Shown: positions 1 to 12,427, numbered from the stretch's first letter. The stretch: 64,000 nt of DNA from Blastomussa wellsi (GCA_947652115.1 OX393562.1:12909001-12973000); one strand, 5' to 3'. Translations and numbers: made by a program. The notes: generated by a model not told the origin, from the sequence alone.

Positions 1-204
1 AATACTAAATGACAAGTGCAATGAAGTGGGCTCGTGAGTATATTTAAGTGGGATTTCTAGCACTAACAAAAAACACTGTGGCAACATTAATGAGGGCTAA
101 TAGAGTCGAACTATACAAGTACATGTATGCTACCAACTCAGTGGATACATAAGCTGTGAGTAAAAGTTGAGTAAACTAGTGAACATCGAGCAAAATAATC
201 TTAC

Positions 205-312
205 CTCATTCAGTGAATCAGAAATCAGGTGTGAGCGACGCACTTTGATGTTGAGGAAAAGCATTCCCATGTCTGGCATTTCTCTCCTTTGCACTTTTGC
301 TACAAGACTTTT
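205..312 (-). CDS. HECTD2: HECTD2 exon 12, start of HECT domain
   Basis: Thirty-six codons in phase 0/0, including KVQRREMPDMGMLFLNIKVR and RSHLISDSLNE. This is the HECT N-lobe entry characteristic of HECTD2. Acceptor AAACAG, donor GTAAGA. The next exon is outside the window. Confidence 0.92.
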
Positions 313-3300
313 CTGTTTACAAGAAACAAGGCAATAAAGCAAGACAACATCAAAATAATTATCCAATCAAATAAAATTCATATCTACAGCAATAACAAAA
401 AACGTGCATTTACAATGCATGCACTGTACAAATAGGCCATTTTACAGTTGTGTGCTTAGTTACCAAGCCTTTGAGTGGAATCGAGGCTGAAGGTGACCTT
501 GCATAGATACAAACCCTCTTGCTTTTGATATGTAAATCATTTCGTTGTTATGCTAAATAGTTTCTGGTCTCTATCGTGACAAGGTCACCCTGAGCCTCGC
601 TTTCATACAGAGGCCTGGTTGCATTTCACGGAACTGTAAAATAGACTATTATGAGCATTGTACAATAGCGAAGTCATTGAACAACACTGAGATCCCATTT
701 GGTTTAAAGGAGCTACAGCCTAAATTTTAGACATTTTTAAAATTCGTCATGAACTTATAATCCATCGCAATCTTCTCCATCCTCAACAATCCTTGTTTCT
801 GTTTGGCTTTGTATAACTTCTTAGTTGCTTTTCTTCCTTAGTAAACTATTATTTAGAGGTTTCCTGCAATTAAGGGAAATTTGGTTCATCGCAAAAAATT
901 ACTAGAAATGTGGTGACATAGCTCCTTTAACTGCTTGGACAGATAATTATACACACCAGATAATCTGTAAAAGTGGAGGGGAAGGAGGCGGGGAACTGCA
1001 TGATGACCAAAACAACAGCTGTGAGGAAGAGGTGTGAAATTGTTTGTTCTATACTGTCAACTTACCCTGGCCATAACAATCATTTGTGACTCAGAGTCCT
1101 TTTGCATGATGTAACGTTTCGCTGCCAGGCTCAGAATGAATGGATACTGGCAGAACGAGAACTTGCTAAAACCAAAGAAAGTAGAGAGAATGAAACACTC
1201 ATCACCATACCCTGTAAGGTAAGTTGTTCACTGCAAGATTTCGTGAGCATGCAATAACTGCTACAATGCCAGCCAAAATGTTGTAACAAGTTGCTTCTTA
1301 CATTCAAGTTCAAAATAATTTTATGCAGCTATTTTAAGTGTTGGGTTAGGTTACAAGCACCTAACAGCAGGAAATCAGGAAAGTGTATTGCCTCATGGAC
1401 AAATTAGCAACTTACATTTCCCACAGATTTTGTTTTATTTTCTTGTCGGTAATATTTTTGCTTTGTAGTTAGAAGACCAATAACTAAAATCAACCAATCA
1501 GATTGCTCCACTGCTGGTCCAATATTTTCTTAGTATTGGACCTTGCATTGTCCCAAATGATCCCGCAGGTATTTGCTAATTGAAATGGCTTACAAAAGAA
1601 ATAAAACTGACAACAGAAGGGAATTGTTTTCTGAATAAAATACCCGGTGGGCACTTGGGCAGAATTCTGTCCTTTCTTGACCCTTTCTGCTGTCCACTTA
1701 TATCTATTACGCTTACAGTACCGCTCAAATGTAAGTTACCACCTCTTGTCTCGTTTCTCGCGATACGAGTCTCGTTTCTCGCAATACGAGTCTCGTTTCT
1801 CGCGATACGAGTCTCCTTTCCTGCGATACGAGTCTCGTTTCTGGCGAGAAGGTTCTCGTTTCTCTCGAGAGTCACTGAAGCGTTTAGTATGGAATATATT
1901 ACTCGCAAGAAAGCGGCTTCCATGTAAAAGATTTTTGTTTGCAGTCCACAACCGACCGGCGACGCGATGTTAAAAGATGTGGTTGTTTTTGAGATTTTTG
2001 ACACTTCACGGCAGTTGCCGGTGAGCTTGATTGCACTAAAGTAGACCGAATTTGAAGAAACAATGTTTAATGTCTTTAATCGAGGTGCTTTTCGATGCGT
2101 CGTTCACATTCATTAAATTTTTGACAGGGGGAAGTTTTGCTCTCGGCACACATCGGCGAGACAAAACAGATCTTTCAATTTCACGACATCTCAACAACTC
2201 GTCGAGTCGACTGTTTGATGAAAGTAAAAGTTTTCCGAAAAGCGAAGGTGCTACTAACACAAAATGTTTTAGCTCTAACCTATGTAATTCACGAAGAAGT
2301 CAGTTGAGCTGATTTTATGCCACTGAATGTATGTAGAACATGCACAGTGTATAGTCAATTAAATCGGGCGCGTTGTGGCGCCGATACCGATATCGAGTGC
2401 CGACCAAGTTTCATTTCAATTTAAGCAGTTTAAGAAAAGGCAAAACAAATGTCGCTCAATACATGTATGTAAACATTGCCCACTGAGCAGTAACAATAAA
2501 ACTCCAGTCGCACATCCCCCATGCTTATCTCACTGAAAAAATAAACCAACAATACATGCTCGCTGAACGATTTTTCCAATGCACGCGAACAACTGTTTGC
2601 ACAGAAGCAGTTTATTTTGTTTCTCCAAAAAAACGTCAAGTGGTACTTGCAGTGCACTCGCGAGATTCGAGAAATTTCTCGAGAGACAGTTCTCGTTTCC
2701 TGCGATACGAGTCTCGTTTCTCGCGATACGAGTCTCGTTTCTCGCGATACGAGTCTCGTTTCTCGCGATACGAGTCGCGTTTCTCGCGAGACGGTGGTAA
2801 CTTACATTTGAGCGGTACTGTATATCTATTATGTTAAGTTTAACTTAACTTAAGTTAAGTTAAATAAATCTTTTATTAACCAAGCTTGCCCAGGACTGTA
2901 CTGGGAGAATATAGGCCCTCTGTATTTTATCTATGGACCTCGCTGTGCCCAGTCCATCGATACTGTCAAAACCTCAGGCTGATAATATCAGCCCTTGTGC
3001 TCAGTTAATAAGATTTATTTGATAATATTATTCTTACCCAGGGTTAACTCCAGGATTCTGCCATGAGTAGTACTCACTCATAAGATCAATGTGATCAAGA
3101 GAATGATTGTAGAAATAGTTGTGATTGACAACAGGAGGAGTCAACAGCCAATTGGATGCATCTAATGAACGAAACAAAACAAATAACGTTTAACACAAAC
3201 TGAAACCCAAAGTCAATAACATTTAGTTTAAGTTTTAGTTTAATTTACTGTGAAATTCAGAAAACCGTGAACACCAGAAATATTTATAGTATGTTATTGT

Positions 3301-6300
3301 GTTGCAAGGAAAGAGCCAACCAGGTGCGAGCTGGAAGACTAAAACAAAGCAAAAACATCAATGGTAATTAGTTTGAGGCTTTGAGGTTTGCTTCATGTCC
3401 TGAACTTTAAATGTGATTGGTCACTGGACAATCAATATTACGTAAATATTTTAGAATTTGACAGTAATAAAAGAAAGTAAAGTTTATTGAAAACAAAACA
3501 ATTTAGTTTTAATAACTTGGTTTTGATTGTATTGGCCCCACGTGAAACTTTTAAAAAGAAAACTTAACACAGACATGTAAGTAATTTTAAAGACAAACAT
3601 AACCACTATTATTTAGCATTTTATTTTTATTTTTTAGCATTATCCAAAAGTTTACAATGTACTTAATATGAAAACTTGCATTGGATGATGATTTAAAAAT
3701 TTGTATAGTCCTTAAAAGCAGTGCTTTCAGAATAAACAAAAAACCAAATGTACATGTATTTACTAAATATTGTTTAGAGTTATCAACAGATTAGGACAGA
3801 GTTTATATTTAAAGATACCAAGATCAGCCATACTCAAGAGTGCTAGAACTTTAACAGCGGATGGAATCCACCAGCTACATTTCTCTTCAGGAGGCAGTTC
3901 ATTGCTTTTAGTCGGAAATAGACGAACACTGATAAACTTTAGAAAGAGAAAGAAAATATAATTATAATTTGTTATCCCAAGTGGCTCATACTGCCGGAGC
4001 TCGTGAATCCCGGTTTCTGTAGCACTAAGTGGGTATGAATATTATTTCTACTCCCCCCTGGATGGGATGCTAGTCCATCACAGGGTCACCCCAAGCATCA
4101 TTTTGCCAGTACCCATTTGTACACGTGGGTGGTTAAAAAATTATTCAGAATGATTGTTGCTAAAAATTCTACTTAACTTCTGAAAATCTAATGGTCAGAT
4201 CAATATATAGTTTTATTTAGCTTTACCATTTTCTGTACACAAAACAAGTCATCTACAATAATTATTTCCTTGACCTGACATTAGTTTGGGGTGTGGCATT
4301 TATTAAGCACGGGTATTTTTTCATTATTTTAAAAGCCTCAGTTTTTATGGATTTTACATAAAATTAAATTAATTTCAGGCAAACTTTAGCAATTTAAGTG
4401 TACACTAGAACAAAGCCAAAATACCACAAACTTGGTAGTTTGTTGGATGTGCGAGCATTAAACTGATAATGAAAATGAACTGTTAGAGCATGTTAGCCTG
4501 TGGAACTAAATGATTACACCCATTTGTCAATGAGATTCAGTCATGTAATACCAACTTGAAATAAAAATAAATACCAGACCTCAAATTAAATGTTGATACC
4601 TCAATCAAACAACAGGGACGTTTATTTAGAAGTGGCAGATCTGGCATTTATTGGAAACTGGCGTTTGGTTGGGGTCCAATGTTTAATCAAGAAAATACAG
4701 TACATAAAGCAGAACTAGAAGAAAGCCAAGGAACAGTATTTTCAGTAAAATCATTAAAATTTAATTAAAGGAGTTCTGTCATGGATAACACATCTTGGAA
4801 AGTTTAATCTTAATTATTCAATTTTTCCTTCTCAATATTCCTCATTCAAAGCCATCTTTGTCCCGCAACTTATTGTTACCCCTTTGTTTTGCACCTTGTT
4901 TAACTATTATTTTCTAGGTTTTCGTTGATTTGTACACAGTTTTATACATCAGCAAAGATAACTTAATTTATGGTGACTTCAAAAAACACCTTTAATATTC
5001 TAAAGGAAAAATGTTACTGTTACAATAATTCAACAAATTAAAAATTACCTGCTGTATTCTTGTTGTTGTAGCCTTGAAGGTATTAACAGGAAATCTACAG
5101 GAAGAAGGCAAATAAAAGTGATTTCCAACATTCATAAAAAAAGGTTCCTCACTCTAATATGGCAAGATTATGAAAATATCTCAAACAAAATGTCTGACAT
5201 CATACCCATGGCCTGTCTTATTTTCTCTCTTCCAAAGATAAAGCACTTCATTGTAACATCCTTAGTAACAATCATGTTACACAGTACTAATGAAGTAATT
5301 TCGATCACAAATAAAAGTCTGCATACTAGTGTCTTTCAGTAACATTAAATACATGTACAGTATCTGGAGTTCATAAACTAAGTAATGAATGCCTTTTTCA
5401 CTGCCTTCATTCATAATTATGACAAAAATCAATAAACATGGAAAATGGATAAAATCTACCAGTCACAAATTACCAAAAGACGAGATGTTTTGAACCTGTT
5501 AAAATGAATCTTCTGGTTCCTTAGAAGCCTGCTACAGCTGTAAGAGGATTGATGGCAATGAAAAATGCAACCAAGAGGTTACTGTAAGCACAATCAACAG
5601 ATGCTGTAAGTGAAAAACTGACCTTCTGAACCAGTGAACAAGAAACTGATGTTCTCCGTCCGTTAAAGATGATACTTGTCGCAGAAGATGAGCAAAGATT
5701 ACATAAGATGACGATTTGTTAAACTGAGGATTCTGAAATGACGAAAAGTGGTGTTACTGCAAATTGAAAGGACCAGTAGCACAGTACAGATAAGTCATAA
5801 GCAATTCAAACTGCAATTATATTACATGTATAACTGTTACTAACAATCAACACCATCATCTCAGGGTTGTCAAAATAAGCTGGCAACCGGGGCATTTCAC
5901 CGGCTATTCCGAATACTGCGCCGGGCTACTCCGAATGTTATGACAGGTGTAGGCCAGTTCTGAGCATGATTATTGGAGAAATAAAATGGAAACAGCCACC
6001 TACTTTTTGGATGGAACCTGCTACTCAAAAACCTACTGACAACCCTGTCATCTGTCTCGTCACTATTGTCGGAATCTCCTACATGCTATGATGATTTGGG
6101 CTGCATTTGTTAGAGGCATACAATGTGCTGAATGTAACTGCTGTGGTTTAAATTGTTTTTCAAATGTACTTGTGAATTAAATATTTTAAAATTGTCTTTT
6201 ATACAATGCACACGCAACTTAATTTTCTACAGAAAGGTACATAAGTTTACGGTACCTGTAAAAGGATTGTGTATGCTCTAAGATCATCTTTTGTTCTTTG

Positions 6301-9300
6301 CCTGACCAATTGAAGGGAGAAAAAACAGATCTTTTTATTAATACAGTGTACAGTCATATACAATGCAGATCAAAAAAATATTGCATAATGAACTACCTTT
6401 TGATGTCTTGCAACAGGCTGTTAACCACAGACTTGAGAACATTCTTGTGTACATCTTGAGGCTAAAATTAAAATATGCACACTGCATGTTACACATCTTA
6501 TTAGAATTAACTGTACCTGAGGCTTGCATGTTTGAGTGACCCTAAGAGCTACATTGTATGCCGGCTGGGGATTTGGTTCCTGGTAGGTTCAACCTTGCCA
6601 GATTGGTCATGGGGTAGGAACCCAACAAAAACGACCCATGGTCCTCCAGGCTGCAAGTTGGGCAATGGGCCAATCACCAATCCCCGTAAAACAGCACTGG
6701 ATTACCAAAACCTTGATCAGACTAAACCCGGCTTCTCTTGGGACTGCTGTGGGACCTAATGCTCAGGCGAGAAAAGTATGAAATATGGGTATAAAAGCCA
6801 GGAGCCAACCAAACCATTAGTGACCCCAAGAACTGATCGGCATGAACTCAAAATAGGTGACATGGTCAGAAGATTCACAATTTTTTGCCTTAAAGGCACC
6901 AGAACTCCTATACCTACACAGAATTCAATGGTGAGTGGGAAAAAATAGTGATACTGTTATGTATTGCATGAATACAGTATAATAAAAAATCTTATAATAA
7001 TTACCAGAGTAAGAACAATCTCATATGTCATCCTGACAAAGTCATGATCAATTCCACTTTCACCAAATTCCTCAGGGTCATAGTCATCTTTTCTCTGCAA
7101 GAATTAAATAAAGAAAACAGAATATATCTTAGAATATAACATTTAAAGTAAATAGTAATTAGTAGTGGTAACAATTATCTTTCAATCAATCACTGAGAAA
7201 GGGAGTGTCATCTGTCACAATGCATGGATTGGGTTAGAGCCCTTACCTTTCTGATGTCCTTAATATGCTTTTGATAAAATTTTAAATAGGTGGCTGCTCT
7301 TGGGTCCTGTGCCCCAGTTTCAATATAAGTAAAGAGGGCCAACCAGCACAGGGCAGGGGTGCATGACAGAGAGAAAGATAAAATTTATTCATGGATATCT
7401 CTGTAGTGGAGCACAGCATAGCTCTTGTCACAGGCCTCACCACGCCCTCTAAGATGAAGTGAAACACAGTTGAGGGCTACAAGTCACAATTTTAATCAGA
7501 CAAAACTGTAGTGAGGTCCGATGTCATATTACAGTACTGCTTGATAATGAGTTGTCAATGCAACACAACATTTGAACTAGAAGGCAAAATAAAAATTGTC
7601 CAAGCATTCTGTCAGACATTCATGAGACATTAGAAAATTTTGGTCACCATGGCGCCAATGTCTGACTGTTATTGGCACCCCAGGGACTGACCAACTCTCT
7701 CTTAACGGGCAACTCTACAAGGCAGGCAACTGGAGCTGGTTCTCACATACAGCTTTTCAGTCATTTTACTGTCACTAAACTCTCTTTTAGCGAGACACCT
7801 TTCTAAGATGGACAGTTAGTCCAGTACCAGTCTCAATAGTGCTCATCTTCATAGAAAAAGTCAACTGTAGGTAAATAATGAGCCATACCATGAAAACAGC
7901 TGTCATCTCAGAGAAAGAATCAAATGTTGTCGTCAGAAATTCAAGAAGAGTTTGATAATCGCCTGTAGCTAAGGCTGTCCTCATGTCATTCCTGAAATTA
8001 AGAACATCCTTTTTGGTTTAATTCAGTAAATCATTTGTCATTTTACACTTTGGATCACATAACAACTGGTCTACTTGAGACAGCTGAAATGAAATACAAT
8101 GTATGTTTAACACATATGATAATGCTGCAAATTATTATGATCACTCTTGTTTTATATCTTTTTGCTTGTAGAGATCACTTAAATCACTTGCATTCTCCCT
8201 CCTTTGTGTAAGCAATATCACTGCACCAAATGAAAAATATTGTAAAGTATTCTAGCCTTGGATATGTCATTGTGATGTCATAGAATCATAAAGTATCCTT
8301 GGCGTAGCAATATGTGAAGTGTCCCTGAAGTATTTACGAGTATTCAATATTGAATATGTGATGCACACCTGGAGTGTTCAACTTGAATATGGAAAAACAG
8401 GCCGGATTCTAATAAGATATCCCAGGTGTATTTCCTAGGATACGTTGGAAAATTACAGTATACCAGGCATGTGCCAACTTGTATTTGAGCAAATTCTAGC
8501 CCGAGTATTTGGCTTTTCGCGCAGTGTATAGTGCAGCGTAATATGTCATTTGTAAACTATGGGGATTTTCCACTGGCTGAGTGAAACAAAATAGGTAGAA
8601 AATTTGTTTTCCTCGCACCACAGGGGCCAGACAAGGTTTAGATTTTGCAAGGCTAGAAAAACAGTTTGTGTTTTTTACTTCCATGTGTGAATACATGTTT
8701 ATTTTATGAAGTTCTTATTGTTAGAATAAGGGTCAGGCCCATTTCGGTTGGCTTGACATGGCTCCCAGTGGTACCGGTATGTGAGAACATCATTTTATCT
8801 ATTTTTATAACATTGAAAAATAAACATAATAATAATATTGAGCTCGACAGTGACCCAATCAGGCACCGCAAAACATTTATAACATTTAGAAGTCAAATCA
8901 GATGGTTTAGTAACATTTTTCCAAAGTTTTCCAATTTCCTAAAATAATTTACAAAAATCGCTGTGCCACAGCTTTGAGCACTTAACAGAATGGGGACATT
9001 GTAAAATCTAAGTGTCCAAGGTTGAAGCTACAAATTGTGTTTAATTGGTAGGGTAAGGCTGAGAGCGACAACTTTGGAAAACCCACTGCTTAATTAGTAA
9101 TCATTGCTGAGGCTATGAAAGCCTGCAACTGTGTGTGCATTAAACATTAATAAACTATAGTTCTCAACTCATAATAGCTGCTCCAATTTTTAACTTTGTT
9201 TACTAGCACTAATCAAAGACTGGTAGAGTGCAAAGCCTTCAATTATTGGATATAAAAAAATATTTTCTCTGTGTCCATGGGCTGGACTGTCCAGTTGAAC

Positions 9301-12300
9301 TACCCTAAAGTGACAAAGACTACTCAAATCCCAATGTACACTGTACATAAAGCCAACTTTCCTCAAGACATACAGTACATGTATATAGTTTCCAACAGAT
9401 TTGTCTGTTATTCCATTCCAATTGTAATAAGGAGGAGACTAATAGTGAGGGGCAGAAACGAACAGCAAGTCTTCTTGCCATTCTTCACAACTAACCACAA
9501 AATATTGAATATACAAGGTGTATGTGTACAGGAGGATAAAGTGCAGATTAATTTTAATAGGAAACAGGAAGTTCACAAAATAGAACTTCACTTAGTTATC
9601 ATCCAGATATAGCTTGACATACTGGATGATCCTCACATATACTACTTGCTGTACAGTTTCACACTTTTACACCAATGAGGGGATAAAATGACTTTTTGAG
9701 GGAATATTGTTTATTTGCACCCACGTAGTGTCATTTGCGGCCCGAGCACGAAGCGCAAGGGACGCAAATGATACTACAAGGGTGCAAATAAACAATATTA
9801 ACAATAAAAGTCATTTCATTATCATTATTATCAATATGCAAGGCCAAATAACATCCTGATAACAAACAAATTTACCGTAGATAACTTTTCAAGAATACAA
9901 GTAAGAACTTAGTTCGCGCTGAAAATGTTATAACTGTAAAAGCCGGACCAATATGTTTTGAAAAGGTATACAACTTAGCGGATATGGCTACGATGTCAAT
10001 GAAAATAATCGCTAATGAGTTAAGAGCTCATGGATAATCATAATATTTAACAAACTTACATTTTACAGTTGATCGTCGGTGTAAAATTCCCGGAGTACTT
10101 CAGCTTCGCTTCTTGAAAAGACGACAAGAACTTGCTTGCTTTGTTCCTTCTGGATTGTGCTTTTGCTTCTTGCCCATCTTCAAGTCTAAATCCGAATTTT
10201 TTGTCTCCATTCTTCCCATTTATAACAAGTAGACTGATTTTTCTCTCTGAAAACTATTCATTTTCTGTGAAACTAAACTTCAAAGCTTATCGTTCACTTG
10301 ATGTTTTTCCTGCGCCAAATGGTCTGAACGCAATCTGATTGGTTTAAATTCATCGCGTGAACCAATCAGCTTCAGGGCCGTTGCGGCCCACACAGCATGT
10401 CTTTTGACCAGGCCTGATTTCAATTTGGCCATGTATATTGATAATAATGTTATTAAAGTATTGCCACAATTTTATCACTAATTAAAATCCTGCGTTAGAC
10501 CACATAACACATGAACAGTCCAAACCGAAAAAAGGCTTGAGCATGCTTTCAGTCATTACTATATAAAGCACACAAGGAAGTGACAAGAGAATGAAAGAAG
10601 TGTAGGCTGCTTCATGGGTGCTCTCACAACTTCCTTAAGTGCTTTAATTTAATTTAATCTGAATTATTTGCCAAAAGTTTGATAAGATAAAAAAAGATAA
10701 TATTTAATTATTATAATTAAATTATGAGGTGATTAAACTGCATCTTGTCTATCCTGTAAAAAAGTTTTGGTTAGTCGCTGTAAATGTGGTGAGAGTTTAA
10801 ACAAAGCATATATAACAAAGCAAAGGACGCTCAAGGCCTTTTTATGTTTGATGACCAAGTTTTTCCAGAAACTGGTTTTAGTTACATTTGCAGAGAAAAT
10901 TCATTCTCACAGATGTAGGTTGCGTACCAATCAACAAGCAGCAAGCGCACGCAAAACGACAGAGGATGGAAAGAGCAATAATTGCTCTTGTCATCATCTG
11001 TCATTATGTGCCAGCTCTTGTGTTTTGTGCTGTATACATGTATGCTGTTTAAACCAATGATAGTACTTGTTAGATTGGTACTTATGTAAAATGCATGGTA
11101 TGATAAAGTCAAAATGAACTTCCTGTTTTTGAAATTTCTGGATGCTATCTGTATGTGAAAACTGAAAATAATAATTTACATGTATAAAGTTTGTTATGTT
11201 ATGACCAGTTAAAAGAATGCAAGCATAAAAGGGATAAAACTGATATACATGTAAATAATATTGATGATGGCTTAAAATTCAGAACCATATTCAAGTTCAC
11301 AGTTTCTAAAATATATTCAATTGAAATATGAAATAAACAAACTATCAACATGGTGCAAAACGTTTCCAGTTCTGTGGAAGGTCAAATGTGATCAGGGACA
11401 AAGGAAGCCTCGAGTGGTGTCAGACAATTTAGTTAAGTGTTTTCGTCGCGCTTAATAAAGAGAAAAAAAAGTGTTAAAGGAAGCTGGTGAATGATAAATT
11501 ATGTTTGAGTGTCTGCAAAACCACATTGCATGCATGACATCATCATGCACTTGAACATAACCAAAATATGAGTTAATTTACCTTAACGACAAGGCATTGT
11601 GATACTGTATCTTCTCCGACTTTTTCTCTGGCTCTGTTTTTGAAGAACGTCTACCACGAACAACTACTTCACTATCCGAATTTGCCGCTTCCGCTCGTTG
11701 GTGTTGCGATTTCGACACTGACAATTGCTTGCTTTCACTGTCTTCAGAATTTTGTGTTACTAGCAAGCTTCGCTTCTCCTTGCCTCTATGTAAAAGCGCC
11801 GTCCTTTTTCTGTCAGTGATCAAAGACATTGAAGTTTGCTTTGAAGAAGGGACTCTTTTACTTTCCTCATTATCGGAAAGCACATCCCCAGCAGAATTAT
11901 TTGCATCGCTAATAGCCTCCGTCGCATTCGTGTTGCTGAGGTTACGAGCGAAGCGTGATGAGTTTGGTACCCTTGAGTTCATTGCTTTTGCATTTCCTGA
12001 CCCCGTGTCTGATTTTGCTGCCTCCGATGTCACCGTTGTTCGTTTATTAGGTCTCTGTAAGCTGTTTGAAACAGGCCTGTCGCTACGTGGAGAAAGCTTT
12101 CTCGAATTCTCACCACTGTCGCCAACATTAGCTCCTTCGATCTCTTCGCGTCCAGCACTTGGAGAACCAGAATTTCGATGCCGTGAAGTGAATAGATTTG
12201 CCAAACCACCTAATCTTCTCCCAGGACGAGACCGTTCTGGTTGACTGTTCTGTGAACGACGTGCATAGTTATTCATTACAACGTGAAAATAAAAATATAA

Positions 12301-12427
12301 TTATGAAAATGACACAGAAACTCACCACAACTCGCACTTCTTCCTGATCTTCACTCGGATTAAAAAGTGGGTTTTTTATCGGCGGTAGCAGGCGAGTGGA
12401 AGGGTTCTTAGCACCACCACCGGACAT
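205..12427 (-). CDS. HECTD2: HECTD2-type HECT E3 ubiquitin ligase, 12 exons, C-terminus beyond left edge
   Basis: Joining 12 GT..AG exons gives 552 in-phase codons with no stop: 12326-12427, 11582-12249, 7889-7991, 7005-7094, 6397-6461, 6256-6301, 5623-5732, 5474-5495, 3819-3936, 3038-3161, 1066-1165, 205-312. The product follows vertebrate HECTD2 in order: a divergent disordered N-terminus, then helical blocks reading LTTTFDSF, ESGIDHDFV, PQDVHKNVL and RTKDDLRAY, then SWWIPSAVKVLALL, SLDHIDLM and FCQYPF, and finally the start of the HECT domain (LFLNIKVRRSHLISDSLNE). HECT ligases form a thioester with ubiquitin on a C-terminal cysteine; that lobe is outside the window. The start is the only ATG in phase with exon 2, 34 codons upstream of it. 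The family match was made from remembered blocks, not by alignment software. The 22-nt exon 8 is the weakest part. Confidence 0.88.
431..650. repeat. 220-bp inverted-end element, copy 1
   Basis: The ends are inverted (left AATAGGCCATTTTACAGTT, right AACTGTAAAATAGACTATT). The interior is repeated in the opposite orientation at 44501-44722. It lies in HECTD2 intron 11 and is a non-autonomous MITE-like repeat. Confidence 0.8.
1066..1165 (-). CDS. HECTD2: HECTD2 exon 11
   Basis: Encodes KFSFCQYPFILSLAAKRYIM and ends QMIVMAR. Acceptor GTTTTAG, donor GTAAGT, phase 0 out. Confidence 0.9.
1716..2820. mobile_element. Tc1/mariner-like non-autonomous element with subterminal 21-bp arrays
   Basis: The element starts CAGTACCGCTCAAATGTAAG and ends in the inverse complement of the same sequence. 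Both ends abut TA, the Tc1/mariner-type target. Just inside each terminal repeat is an array of about five near-identical 21-bp units (1751-1868 and 2690-2790). No transposase reading frame is visible. Both flanks also carry TATATCTATTA. Confidence 0.75.
3038..3161 (-). CDS. HECTD2: HECTD2 exon 10
   Basis: Encodes the block with PPVVNHNYFYNHSLDHIDLM and SEYYSWQNPG. Acceptor CATTAG, donor GTAAGA, phase 2 out. Confidence 0.9.
3819..3936 (-). CDS. HECTD2: HECTD2 exon 9
   Basis: Encodes FISVRLFPTKSNELPP followed by KCSWWIPSAVKVLALL, a strong match to the vertebrate protein. Acceptor TTCTAAAG, donor GTATCT, phase 1 out. Confidence 0.9.
3978..4133. repeat. Dispersed-repeat-like segment
   Basis: The block with CTGGATGGGATGCTAGTCCA and GTACCCATTTGTACACGTGG resembles a SINE-like repeat I associate with marine invertebrate genomes. 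It occurs once here, so the call rests on recollection only. Confidence 0.3.
5474..5495 (-). CDS. HECTD2: HECTD2 exon 8, putative 22-nt microexon
   Basis: This exon is needed to connect exons 7 and 9 in phase. It reads (R)FKTSRLL between acceptor TTAACAG and donor GTAATT. The RFK matches the vertebrate RFKQLVERLLQ segment, but the coral version would be about three residues shorter, so the true exon may differ. Confidence 0.5.
5623..5732 (-). CDS. HECTD2: HECTD2 exon 7
   Basis: Encodes NPQFNKSSSYVIFAHLLRQV and continues to HQFLVHWFR. Acceptor TTTCAG, donor GTCAGT, phase 2 out. Confidence 0.9.
5862..6047. mobile_element. hAT-like MITE, 186 bp
   Basis: Terminal inverted repeats CAGGGTTGTCA / TGACAACCCTG are flanked on both sides by TCATCT. 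A related copy appears around 19141-19310. It lies in HECTD2 intron 6. Confidence 0.7.
6256..6301 (-). CDS. HECTD2: HECTD2 exon 6
   Basis: Completes an Arg codon, then reads QRTKDDLRAYTILLQ. Donor GTACCG, phase 0 out. The RTKDDLRAY string is highly conserved in HECTD2. Confidence 0.9.
6397..6461 (-). CDS. HECTD2: HECTD2 exon 5
   Basis: Encodes PQDVHKNVLKSVVNSLLQDI and ends in phase 2. Acceptor ATTTTAG, donor GTAGTT. The vertebrate protein has PQDVQKTVL at this place. Confidence 0.9.
7005..7094 (-). CDS. HECTD2: HECTD2 exon 4
   Basis: Thirty codons in phase 0/0, including EEFGESGIDHDFVRMTYE. Acceptor CTTGCAG, donor GTAATT. Confidence 0.88.
7889..7991 (-). CDS. HECTD2: HECTD2 exon 3
   Basis: The exon completes an Arg codon split with exon 2 and reads NDMRTALATGDYQTLLEFLT, then TTFDSF. 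It matches the vertebrate HECTD2 block containing LTTFDSF. Acceptor TTTCAG, donor GTATGG, phase 0 out. Confidence 0.88.
9703..9799. repeat. Long hairpin (inverted repeat)
   Basis: Two arms of about 36 bp, starting AATATTGTTTATTTGCACCC and ending in its complement, flank a roughly 25-bp loop. It is MITE-like. Confidence 0.75.
9826..10455. repeat. About 630-bp inverted-end element
   Basis: ATTATTATCAATATGCAAGG at the left is mirrored by CATGTATATTGATAATAATG at the right, both next to GGCCAAAT or its complement. No coding capacity is seen. Confidence 0.5.
11582..12249 (-). CDS. HECTD2: HECTD2 exon 2, long disordered Ser/Arg-rich exon
   Basis: This 668-nt exon encodes about 222 residues dominated by S, R, N, E and K, with almost no hydrophobic clusters, so it is probably intrinsically disordered. 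It ends in phase 2 at a GTAAAT donor. Vertebrate HECTD2 also has a poorly conserved N-terminus, but residue-level similarity is not evident here. Confidence 0.75.
12326..12427 (-). CDS. HECTD2: HECTD2 exon 1 (start codon)
   Basis: The ATG is at 12425-12427 on the minus strand. It begins MSGGGAKNPSTRLLPPIKNP and ends in phase 0 at a GTGAGT donor. An in-frame ATG just upstream of exon 2 (12274-12276) is not needed, because a good acceptor (TTCACAG) lies after it. Confidence 0.75.

Larger units (their letters stand above)
7992..11581. other. HECTD2 intron 2
   Basis: No further coding exon was recognised in these 3.6 kb. It holds two inverted-repeat structures, 9703-9799 and 9826-10455, and otherwise AT-rich unassigned sequence. 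Confidence 0.6.

Noticed and set aside
1576..2004. 142-codon minus frame with N-E-T-R-I-A repeats and overlapping plus frames
   Set aside because: They are translations of the subterminal 21-bp array of a transposon, with no start context or splice partners.
5056..5088. Possible extra HECTD2 exon with splice-like borders
   Set aside because: It gives a stop in the required phase, or an unconserved insert, and is not needed to join exons 8 and 9.
6525..6860. Possible old LINE fragment
   Set aside because: It has a repeat-like feel (GATTGGTCATGGGGTAGGAA) but has no second copy here and no protein motif, so it could not be supported.
11729..12244. 171-codon plus-strand frame
   Set aside because: It is the complement of the Ser-rich HECTD2 exon 2. 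The minus-strand reading has splice sites and phase; this one does not.
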